This document shows, piece after piece, positions 22,145 to 29,973 of a DNA stretch of 64,000 nt. Position 1 is the first letter of the stretch. The number at the start of each line of letters is the position of its first letter. The position numbers and the translations under genes are program-made. The notes beneath the pieces are model-generated. The model was not told the DNA's origin, ran no database searches, and worked only from the letters and a program-made list of their open reading frames with translations. Source of the stretch: Oceanospirillaceae bacterium (lineage in GTDB: Bacteria > Pseudomonadota > Gammaproteobacteria > Pseudomonadales > Oceanobacteraceae); the NCBI GenBank assembly GCA_002724925.1, contig PBQA01000027.1, positions 62,001-126,000 of the forward strand, given 5' to 3'.

Positions 22145-25100
22145 ATGTTCCTGAAGAAGTTTATTTACATCAACTGGGGCAATATCCCGGCGACTGAATT
22201 CGAATTTGGTCCGATTAATTTGTTATCGGGCGGCAACGGCTCCGGTAAAACCACCGCAGCAGATGCTATTCAGACCATCATGACCGCAGCGCACGACACG
22301 CTGTTTCACTACAACCCGGGTCAGGACGAAGCGACGCAGCGTGGCCGTGGTAAAAACGTCCGTACGCTTGCGTCGTATGTGCTGGGTTGTGATGACGGTA
22401 GTTATGCTCGTCCGAACGGTGCGGTTGGCTATCTGGCGGCGGTATTTTATCCGACACAGGGTGAAAGCGGTGACCCATTTACCGCGATCATAGGCGTCAG
22501 TGCGACAGTCGACCGTGCTGGTGGTGCTCCGGTGGCGCGTCAGAACGATATTCAGTTCTTTATTGTTGCCGGTGAGGAGCTTTCTCAGAATGACTTCTTA
22601 CTGGATCTGGATGACTCACACCAGGAAGTGATTCCACTGGGTAAACTGACCAAGAATCTTGCACGTCGTATTAACCCTAACAGCGTTGAAAAGTACGACA
22701 CCAAAAAACAATATCTGCGTCGTTTATACGGTGCACTGCGTGGTCGCAACGATGCGGTTCCGGAGCGTGAGGCAATGAATGCCGCGCGTACCTTCTCGCG
22801 CTTTATGGCCTATAAGCCGGTTAAAAGCATTAATGGTTTCGTGGCCAACGAAATCCTTGAAGCCAAAGACATGGGCGACGCCATCCGCAGTGTCTCGGAT
22901 CTGATGAAAACCATCTACGCGATGGAATCAGACGCCAATAAGCTCGCTGACTCTATTGAAATGTTGAGTGGTACTCGAGACAGTGCAGGGCGCTACATTG
23001 ATCAGTGGATTGATTACAACGTTCTCGAATATACCGCAGCTCGCAGCCGTTACCTTAACGACCAGAAAAACTATCTGAATGCTAAAGAAATTCAGCAACA
23101 GATTCGCGAATCACTGACTAAAACTCAGAAAGAGCGTGACGTTGCACAAGATCGTCGTAAGCAGGTTCGCGAGCAGTTAATCAGTATGGAAGCTCGTCGT
23201 CAGGGCATTGATGCGCTGCAGGATAAAGACGCAGCAGAGCAGGCGATTAACGACGGCAAAGCGAAACTGCAACAGCAGGCGATTCCGCTACTTGAGCAGG
23301 ATCAGATGCTACAGGCATCACTGCGGGCGACCGAGCTTTTATACGGCGCTTTACAGAAAACCAATGTTGCGGCAGAAATTCCATCGTTAGGAAGTAAGCG
23401 AATCGCTGAACAAGCGCGTGAAGTCCTGGCTATTAAAGACAATGGCGCCGTCGACTTCCGAAAACTGCTCGGTAAAGACTGGATTGATCTGTCACCTCTG
23501 GAAGCTCACCTCGACGATGCCCGCGCTCAACAGTCACTGGTGAACAGCTGGCGTGATCGTTTCCACGATACTGAACTCGAAAGTAGCGGCGTATCACTGC
23601 GTGACCAGATCGCTCGCGTTGCTGACCGACGTGACCAGAAACTGCAGCAGGCCAAACATCGCATGGTGCAGAAGCAGAATGAGATTTCTGCCCTTGAAGC
23701 GCGTCAGGCGACCTATCCTGGGTATGTGCGTCAGGCACTGGAAGCCATTATGCGTGAGTGCCCACAGGCAGAGCCACGAGTGCTGGCCGATTACGTCGAA
23801 GTCACTGATCCAGACTGGCAGAGCGCCATTGAAGGTTATATCGGCGGTGCGCGTTTCAGCATTCTGGTTGAGTCTGCGTTTGAAGCCGAAGCTGCCCATA
23901 TTCTCCGCCAGATTCCGGGGGGCAGCCGCGCTCGTGTTATTCAGGGCGAAAAAGCGAAAAAAGACAGCGAGCGGATGAAAATTCCGGCGAATTCCATTAT
24001 TCACCTGATGGATTTTGAACACGCAACCGCGCGTTATTATCTGGAAGCCAGCTACGGTACTGTTGAGCAGGTCGCTGACATTCAGGCGCTGCGTATGACC
24101 CGCCGAGGTGTGACCAAAGAAGGTCTGGGTTCGGGGGCATATTCTATTTATCGCTGTGATCTCGAAGATGCAGATCTGGTGTTTGGCCTCGGAGCACGAG
24201 AGCGCGCACTGGCGGCCAAGCGCAGCGAAGTGAATATGTTGGAAGACGTTGCCAACGAAGCAAACTACCAGCTTCGTCAGGCACAACAGTTACTCGATGC
24301 CGTTAATCTTCTGCGTCACGTCACCTTCGCCGATCAGATGCAGTCCATGCTGGATACTCAGTATCAGATGCAGCAGGCAGAGAATTCGTTGCAAGGCGTC
24401 GATGTTTCCAGCTTCGGTGATATTGAACACGAATTTACTGCATTGAAAGAAAAAGCCGATGACCTTGATGCTCAGATCAAAGAGCTCGATGGTGAGCTGG
24501 GTCGTTTGCAGCAACAGCTGAACGACGCGGAAAAAGCCGTGAAGGCGCTCAGTGAACATCAGGAACAGACGTCTGATGTTGCGGATGCCAAAGAAGATGC
24601 TCTTCGTTCAATCGTCGGCATCTGGCCAGACTTTGATCTTGAGAAGCGACTTGAGCAGGCCGACAAAGAAGCCGAAGAAAGTCCGGTTGATGCGATTGAG
24701 AACCTGCGTAAATCGGTTTCTCAGGAACTCAATTCCATTGCTTATGAAATTGAACGCAACATTATAGAGCATAACCAGACGTGTCAGACAGTGGATTCTA
24801 TTGTTTACGCCCCTGACTATCGTGATGAGCACGGTGCGAAATTCTTTACTGGCGTGTGCGATCTTCAACGCGAAGTGGAACGCGTACACAACCGCCTGAA
24901 GAATAACATTCTGGTTGAAAAGCAGGACAAACTGCATCAGCTGCGTGAAAGCTTCAACAACGTTTTCGTCACCAACCTGTGTCACTCGATTTATCAGGCG
25001 ATTAATGACGGCAAGCGTATTCTTGAAGACCTGAATAAAGAACTGGCACACCATCAGTTCGGTGCTGACCGCGAAACTTACTGGTTCGACTGGGAGTGGG

Positions 25101-25786
25101 TGCCTGAGTATAAAGAGTACTTCCAGTTCTTTGATGAAGTCATCAAAAATCCTTCACTGGGCGACGGCGCAACACTGTTCACCGCCGACTTGTCGGCAAA
25201 CTCGGTGAAGGTTCGCGATCACCTGATGAATATGCTGCTTGATGAAGACGAGCAGAAGGCGATGCGCGAATTGGAGCGCCTGTCTGATTACCGTAACTAC
25301 CGTTCATACGAAATCTATAAGCAACCGGCGAATAAAGAGCCGATTGCACTTTCTCAGTACGGAACGGGGTCAGGTGGACAGCTGGAGACGCCAGCGTACA
25401 TTATTCGTTCAGCGGCGATTACCTCGGCGTTCCGATTTAATGAGGGTGATACTCACCTGCGCATTGTGCTGGTCGATGAAGCATTCTCGAAGATGGACGA
25501 AGCCCGTTCGAAAGAAGTGATTAATTACCTCACCGAAAGCCTGGGGCTGCAGTTGTTGTTCATTATGCCGACCAGTAAATCAGGTCCGTTTATGGATCTG
25601 GTATCTAACCAGTTCGTATTCTCCAAGGTACCGTTAACGGGTGGCCAGAAAAAAGGCGAACTGCAGACACGCGTTCTGGTTGACCGGCAGCAGTGTAATC
25701 AGGAGAAAGTGAAGGAGTTGTGGGCGAATCATCGTCGTACCATACGTCATCAGGCGTCGCTCGACTTTATGGAAGAGTTTGCCTGA
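22145..25786 (+). CDS. JetC/MksB-type SMC-like condensin ATPase
   Basis: 1213-residue DNA-translocating or DNA-bridging ATPase. Walker A GGNGSGKTT at residues 29-37; a long first coiled coil; a hinge-like globular domain (about residues 530-690, containing DWQSAIEGYIGGARFSILVE); a second coiled coil; then the signature region GTGSGGQLETPAY (about 1070) and Walker B LRIVLVDEAFSKMDE (about 1105-1118). All ATPase motifs look intact. Subfamily naming (Wadjet JetC against MksB) cannot be settled by eye. It overlaps the downstream globin gene by one base. Confidence 0.88.
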   Translation: MFLKKFIYINWGNIPATEFEFGPINLLSGGNGSGKTTAADAIQTIMTAAHDTLFHYNPGQDEATQRGRGKNVRTLASYVLGCDDGSYARPNGAVGYLAAVFYPTQGESGDPFTAIIGVSATVDRAGGAPVARQNDIQFFIVAGEELSQNDFLLDLDDSHQEVIPLGKLTKNLARRINPNSVEKYDTKKQYLRRLYGALRGRNDAVPEREAMNAARTFSRFMAYKPVKSINGFVANEILEAKDMGDAIRSVSDLMKTIYAMESDANKLADSIEMLSGTRDSAGRYIDQWIDYNVLEYTAARSRYLNDQKNYLNAKEIQQQIRESLTKTQKERDVAQDRRKQVREQLISMEARRQGIDALQDKDAAEQAINDGKAKLQQQAIPLLEQDQMLQASLRATELLYGALQKTNVAAEIPSLGSKRIAEQAREVLAIKDNGAVDFRKLLGKDWIDLSPLEAHLDDARAQQSLVNSWRDRFHDTELESSGVSLRDQIARVADRRDQKLQQAKHRMVQKQNEISALEARQATYPGYVRQALEAIMRECPQAEPRVLADYVEVTDPDWQSAIEGYIGGARFSILVESAFEAEAAHILRQIPGGSRARVIQGEKAKKDSERMKIPANSIIHLMDFEHATARYYLEASYGTVEQVADIQALRMTRRGVTKEGLGSGAYSIYRCDLEDADLVFGLGARERALAAKRSEVNMLEDVANEANYQLRQAQQLLDAVNLLRHVTFADQMQSMLDTQYQMQQAENSLQGVDVSSFGDIEHEFTALKEKADDLDAQIKELDGELGRLQQQLNDAEKAVKALSEHQEQTSDVADAKEDALRSIVGIWPDFDLEKRLEQADKEAEESPVDAIENLRKSVSQELNSIAYEIERNIIEHNQTCQTVDSIVYAPDYRDEHGAKFFTGVCDLQREVERVHNRLKNNILVEKQDKLHQLRESFNNVFVTNLCHSIYQAINDGKRILEDLNKELAHHQFGADRETYWFDWEWVPEYKEYFQFFDEVIKNPSLGDGATLFTADLSANSVKVRDHLMNMLLDEDEQKAMRELERLSDYRNYRSYEIYKQPANKEPIALSQYGTGSGGQLETPAYIIRSAAITSAFRFNEGDTHLRIVLVDEAFSKMDEARSKEVINYLTESLGLQLLFIMPTSKSGPFMDLVSNQFVFSKVPLTGGQKKGELQTRVLVDRQQCNQEKVKELWANHRRTIRHQASLDFMEEFA

Positions 25787-26199
25787 TGTCTGAGGTTTAC
25801 GGTGTCGAGGATGCTTCGTTTCGGGCGGCGGGAGAGTACGAGGGCATCAAAGCCCTCGTCGATGGCTTCTATGACGCCATGGAGATTTTGCCAGAAGCTG
25901 CCCATATCCGTGAGATGCACCCCGACGATCTTACGGAGTCGCGCGATAAGCTGACCCGTTTTTTATGCGGTTGGCTTGGGGGACCGCGCCTGTACCGCGA
26001 AAAATACGGTCCGATTGCCATCCCTCGTGCACATGCGCACTTACCGATAGGCGAAGCTGAGCGCGATGCCTGGCTTGCTTGTATGGCTGAGTCGCTGAAA
26101 ACTCAAGGCTATTCCGATGACTTTAAAGATTATCTGATGACTCAACTGTTCGTGCCAGCCGAGCGGTGTCGTATTGCTTCGCAGGTTGCCAACAATTAG
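25786..26199 (+). CDS. group II truncated haemoglobin
   Basis: 137-residue globin of the 2/2 fold. The motif LPIGEAERDAWLACM in its C-terminal half and the preceding histidines (RAHAHLPIG) fit the group II (TrHbO) haem pocket, with FCGWLGGP-like text (FLCGWLGGP) in the E helix region and Tyr in DGFYDAM at the B10 position. Such proteins bind oxygen or NO, or take part in redox protection. The start at 25786 overlaps the SMC stop (TGATG), so it is co-translated with the condensin operon. That coupling is unusual and functionally unexplained. Confidence 0.88.
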   Translation: MSEVYGVEDASFRAAGEYEGIKALVDGFYDAMEILPEAAHIREMHPDDLTESRDKLTRFLCGWLGGPRLYREKYGPIAIPRAHAHLPIGEAERDAWLACMAESLKTQGYSDDFKDYLMTQLFVPAERCRIASQVANN

Positions 26200-26247
26200 C
26201 AACCGTGCTCTGATAAGCACCAAAATAACAATAAAATAATAGTGCAT

Positions 26248-26661
26248 ATGAAATTACTGATCTCTTTCGTGTCCTCAGGCTTATTGCTATTGGCATCATC
26301 CTCAGCAAACTCTGAAACTATCAATGACTACGCCCTCTGGAATATCAAAAGCGATCCAAGTGAAACGCGCTGGATCCAGATACGCGAGTTTCAACGTGTC
26401 GGCAATGAAGAAATATTCCATATCGATGTCTACTCTCGTGAGAACGGTGATATGCAGGAGTTGGCTATGCGTCTGGCCGATCATATTGCAATTGAGCGGG
26501 ATGCGCTGCTGAACAGTATTGGTCAGCCTGTGGATACTGGTGTTCCGGAGCGGCTCGCATACGACAAGGCGGTAACCCGGTGGATGAAGACGCCAGCAGG
26601 TCAACGTGAAGTCTGCCGGCGCCCGGTACAGCGTTGTCTTGACCCGGTATTCGCTGAGTAA
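26248..26661 (+). CDS. small exported protein of unknown function
   Basis: 137 residues beginning with a clear signal peptide (MKLLISFVSSGLLLLASSSA, cleavage probably after ANS or near SET). The mature part is a mixed alpha/beta domain with two cysteines near the C-terminus (REVCRRPVQRCLDP), which could form a disulphide in the periplasm. ATG at 26248 is used; a GTG six bases upstream is possible, and neither has a good ribosome site. No family recognised. Confidence 0.65.
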   Translation: MKLLISFVSSGLLLLASSSANSETINDYALWNIKSDPSETRWIQIREFQRVGNEEIFHIDVYSRENGDMQELAMRLADHIAIERDALLNSIGQPVDTGVPERLAYDKAVTRWMKTPAGQREVCRRPVQRCLDPVFAE

Positions 26662-26717
26662 GACGCACTGCCTATTTCATCTGACTAACAGAAATAAGCA
26701 TTGAGAACGGGGTAGGT

Positions 26718-28115
26718 TCAGTAGCCCCGCTCGATCAGATCTCTCATAACCTGCTCATAGAAGTCAGCCACGCTGCCCTGGTAGGGCGGTCTTTCCTGCA
26801 GCCAGCTGTCTTGCGGCCCATAGTACTTATTACGCCCGGTGAAATAGTTGTGATAGTAACCGTGGCTGAATATGCTGCCGTCCATTGTTTTAATGTGTTC
26901 GAAATTGCTGCTTCCATCTGTGCAAGGCGCATAACCAATTTCATCGAAGTTCTGTGAATCCATCGTGGTATACCCGTCATTGGGGCCGTAGAGTGCAGTA
27001 ACGCCCAGATAGAAGGTGGCGTCGCCCCAATATTCGTAATCCCAGCTTCTTATCCGGGCGGAGTAGCTGAAATAACCAACGCCGTTGCAGTTTTCGTTCT
27101 GCTCATTCACCAGCTCGTACCAACCGCGCTCACTGAGGCCGATGTCGTTGAGTAAATCAGTCCAGGCGTTTTCATCACGGTAAAAGTCCTCGCGCATATA
27201 GTGGCTGGATAACGAGGCCAGACCGCTTAGGAATGCCCGAAACTGCCCGTGTGTATCCAGGTTATATTCGAGAGGGTCATTGCGGACGTATCCTTCGGTC
27301 AGGACCAGGGGTTGGCTGAACAAGGCCTCATCAGTCGTTGTATCTCCGATCTCACGCCACATCAGATCAGTGCTGAGGCGCTGGCCTTCCTCAAATTCCC
27401 AGAAAGGCTCCCCGGCAACAGGGTCAACCCAACCGTCGCCAAAAACATAGTTCGACAGATATAACCCATTGATGCCGATGGTCGCGATCTCGGCACCGAG
27501 ATGCTCACCGGAAAGTCCGACGACAGCTGCAACATGTTGCTTCATCGTACCGACCTCTGGTGCATTGTCATCGACGGGGAGGACGGTGGTCATAAACCTG
27601 GCATCCTGAGTCCCTTGAGAGGTACCTATGATGACCACTTTATCTTTACCAGTCTCCGCCAGCGCTTGATTTACGGTGTTGCGCAACGACGCCGCTCTCA
27701 CGTGATAGGTCGCATAGGCCGGCTTGTCGGCAATGAAAACATCGTTACCGCAACCCTCTAAGCGATCCACGATATCTTTACTGAAATACCGGTGGTACTG
27801 GGCGATATCACTGGTACGTTTTAAGCGACTGTCGTAAAGGTTGTTTATACGCGGTGAAAGGTGAGCTTCATCTTCTGGGAGTATCCATTCGCGGCACCCT
27901 TGATCGGCATCCCAGTCCGCACAGTATTTTTGCAGATTTTCCGCTTCTCGGGTCATGCACTCATCCGGTGTCCAGCTGTCAGGGCATATGGTGCGTAAAC
28001 CAAAATGATGGGATAGAACAATAGGGTATTGGAGTTTGCAGTCATTGAGCTCCAGAGCATTAATTGCTGGAGATAACATGCTTAACACTAAGGTAAGACG
28101 AAAGCAGACATTCAT
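26718..28115 (-). CDS. secreted lipase-like alpha/beta hydrolase
   Basis: 465-residue exported protein: signal peptide (MNVCFRLTLVLSMLSPAINA), then YPIVLSHHFGL, which corresponds to the oxyanion-strand region of Pseudomonas-type lipases (YPIVLVHG), and a nucleophile elbow VVIIGTSQGTQDARFMTTV of GxSxG form. A candidate catalytic histidine lies in FSHGYY near the C-terminus. Many cysteines suggest disulphides. Start MNVCF at 28115 follows a CAGGGA ribosome site; the longer in-frame extension lacks a signal sequence. No lipase foldase (lif) gene lies next to it. Substrate unknown. Confidence 0.7.
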   Translation of the reverse strand: MNVCFRLTLVLSMLSPAINALELNDCKLQYPIVLSHHFGLRTICPDSWTPDECMTREAENLQKYCADWDADQGCREWILPEDEAHLSPRINNLYDSRLKRTSDIAQYHRYFSKDIVDRLEGCGNDVFIADKPAYATYHVRAASLRNTVNQALAETGKDKVVIIGTSQGTQDARFMTTVLPVDDNAPEVGTMKQHVAAVVGLSGEHLGAEIATIGINGLYLSNYVFGDGWVDPVAGEPFWEFEEGQRLSTDLMWREIGDTTTDEALFSQPLVLTEGYVRNDPLEYNLDTHGQFRAFLSGLASLSSHYMREDFYRDENAWTDLLNDIGLSERGWYELVNEQNENCNGVGYFSYSARIRSWDYEYWGDATFYLGVTALYGPNDGYTTMDSQNFDEIGYAPCTDGSSNFEHIKTMDGSIFSHGYYHNYFTGRNKYYGPQDSWLQERPPYQGSVADFYEQVMRDLIERGY

Positions 28116-28345
28116 ATCGATTCCCTGATCTGGAGGTGATACCCGGTTAAGGGAAGTCACAGTATGGCTGGCGTCAGAGGGTAAGTATGGTGAGTTATGC
28201 AATGAAATGCGCCAATACGTGGTACACATGCGGCCAGATTGTCGTACTCGTTATCCGAAGGTCGAGGATGCTGCTGCGAGGTACTTGCAAATTACGACAT
28301 CGAGCGGCTTACTGGCAGTAAGTAAACCACCGACATGGATTCAGT

Positions 28346-28927
28346 ATGAAAGGAATCATCCTTAGCCTCAGTATCATTGTATTGGTGTCGTGTGCGCAGG
28401 TACCCGCTGATAAGGCTGTTGTTAGTCAACAGCCAGAGACTATCTCTGTGCCAGCTCAGGCGTGTGTCGGCACAACGACCTTGCCATCGTCACTGCGTGA
28501 CAGTTTTGTTCCAGCGGTTGACGCTGAGTTGCTTGACGCTTCTCTGGGACAGCCAGGAAAAGGCGGCTTATGTCAGGGGCAGGTATATATTTCAACGGGA
28601 ATAAAAACCGTCACTCTTTACCGGGCCTGGAACAGCTCCAACCCCGGCAGCACCTATGGCAAGTGGTGGGTGTTTAACAGACCATCAGGAAAGGTTGCTC
28701 AATATCGCCAAGACTTTGAGATCTGCTATCAATGGTCACCGCTGGATAAATTAGTGACATGTGAACTTAAAGCGGGCACTAAAGTAGTGGTTGGAAATGG
28801 TCAGAGTGCCTACTGTTCAGAATATTTGACCTATGGGGTCTCTGCCAGGCAGCAGGTGTATATCAGTGATGCCAGTCAGTCAGTGATTAATTGCGAGACA
28901 GCGGATGGGGTGCTTATCTGGCAGTAG
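28346..28927 (+). CDS. lipoprotein of unknown function, possible ADP-ribosyltransferase/NADase-like domain
   Basis: 193 residues with a lipoprotein signal (IIVLVSC, lipid Cys16). From about residue 75 on, the order of motifs is: LYRAW, then GKWW, then YRQDFEIC followed by W, then ELKAGTKVVVGNGQSA, then a QQVYI strand. This resembles the layout of small ADP-ribosyltransferase or TNT-type NADase toxin domains (an Arg-bearing strand, an aromatic strand, the GTxVxxG turn and a late Gln-containing strand). This is pattern recognition only; no catalytic residue is proven. Six cysteines suggest disulphides in the envelope. Confidence 0.6.
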   Translation: MKGIILSLSIIVLVSCAQVPADKAVVSQQPETISVPAQACVGTTTLPSSLRDSFVPAVDAELLDASLGQPGKGGLCQGQVYISTGIKTVTLYRAWNSSNPGSTYGKWWVFNRPSGKVAQYRQDFEICYQWSPLDKLVTCELKAGTKVVVGNGQSAYCSEYLTYGVSARQQVYISDASQSVINCETADGVLIWQ

Positions 28928-28975
28928 GCCTCCAGATAGCGCGGTGCAACTCAAACACAACATGGAGATATTCTC

Positions 28976-29611
28976 ATGGACAGAGAAATAGCTGGGATTA
29001 TGCTGTCATTTGCGTTGTACCTGACGTATTTTCTGATTCCACTCGTACCTTCAATTCTTATTTATAAAATCTTTCCGAATACGTCTGTGGTTGCCAGCGG
29101 CAGCTTTTCGGGGCTGAAGATTAATTCTTCAGGGGCTTTTGCCGCTTATCTGATTACCCTCGTGATCAGTATTAATGCACTGTCTGAAACGGAAGCCCGT
29201 ATTCTGGAAATTCGTAACCCGAATGAACCGACCTGGAGCATTATCGGAACGCTGGAGCTTCGTGATGGAGAAGGGAATGTCATCAATAATCCAATGCTGT
29301 TTGATCTCCTCGAAATATCACTCGAACCTCGCGTACTGAGTAGTGCTAACGGTGACATTCACTTCAAAATACCGGGTTCTCCGGATGGTTCACCTCCTAA
29401 GAGGATGATCACTCTTGATGTAAAGGGTTTTGGCCGCGGGAAGATTAACCTTACATCTGAAGCCGCATTAACGGGCAGTGATATGGTAGTGAATTACCAG
29501 AACCGAACCATAGAGTTTAATGAGCCTATCGAGATAACAACGCTGACTCAGCCTGGGCAGAGGTATTCTGAAACCTCTTATATGACACCCGTGACAGGAG
29601 CCGGACAATGA
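28976..29611 (+). CDS. membrane-anchored protein of unknown function
   Basis: 211 residues. Two N-terminal hydrophobic helices (about 5-30 and 52-68) carry a soluble beta-rich domain (about 75-205) with ILEIRNPNEPTWSIIGTLELRD and a C-terminal Ser/Thr-rich tail. A GGAG ribosome site (ATGGAGATATTCTC) precedes the ATG. It overlaps the next gene by four bases (ATGA) and probably forms an operon with it and the upstream lipoprotein. No family recognised. Confidence 0.65.
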   Translation: MDREIAGIMLSFALYLTYFLIPLVPSILIYKIFPNTSVVASGSFSGLKINSSGAFAAYLITLVISINALSETEARILEIRNPNEPTWSIIGTLELRDGEGNVINNPMLFDLLEISLEPRVLSSANGDIHFKIPGSPDGSPPKRMITLDVKGFGRGKINLTSEAALTGSDMVVNYQNRTIEFNEPIEITTLTQPGQRYSETSYMTPVTGAGQ

Positions 29612-29925
29612 AGAACATGGTGTTTGTTTTATTGATTCTTGTGTCGGAACTGGCGATGGCGACGAATTTGAGAGGGCGGGTAGATATTCGTCATCCATAT
29701 ACAGGCGATCTTTTTCCGGCATCAGGGGCGACGGTAGAGCTTATAGTGTTCACTAATTTTGGCCCTCAACTTGTATACACTTATTTCACCGGATCAGATG
29801 GTATGTACTACATGCCGAACATCATGCCGGGCAATTACATTCTTCGTATTAATCAGTACCTGGATTACCAGATTCAGGTACTGAATATGCCTTATCAGGA
29901 TTTGCGACCGGTACTTGTGCAATAA
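29608..29925 (+). CDS. exported carboxypeptidase-regulatory-like (Ig-like) domain protein
   Basis: 105 residues: signal peptide (MKNMVFVLLILVSELAMA), then a single beta-sandwich of the CarboxypepD_reg/SdrD B type, recognised from LRGRVDIRHPYTG...GATVEL and SDGMYYMPNIMPGNYILRI. These domains usually mediate adhesion or stabilise surface proteins. It is translationally coupled to the preceding membrane protein, and the pair may form an envelope complex. Confidence 0.65.
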   Translation: MKNMVFVLLILVSELAMATNLRGRVDIRHPYTGDLFPASGATVELIVFTNFGPQLVYTYFTGSDGMYYMPNIMPGNYILRINQYLDYQIQVLNMPYQDLRPVLVQ

Positions 29926-29948
29926 AAAAAGCGGCATCCGTGCCGCTT
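29922..29948 (-). terminator. intrinsic terminator of fadE
   Basis: On the minus strand an 8-bp stem (AAGCGGCA / TGCCGCTT, loop CGGA) is followed by TTTTTTTATTG, 26 bases after the fadE stop. It abuts the convergent gene's stop codon at 29925. Confidence 0.85.
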
Positions 29949-29973
29949 CAAGGGTGCTGAACAAGGGGAGTGT

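Noticed and set aside
23594-24286. Open frame of 230 codons on the minus strand inside the SMC gene
   Set aside because: The SMC frame is conserved across its whole length; the antisense frame has no motif or start signal.
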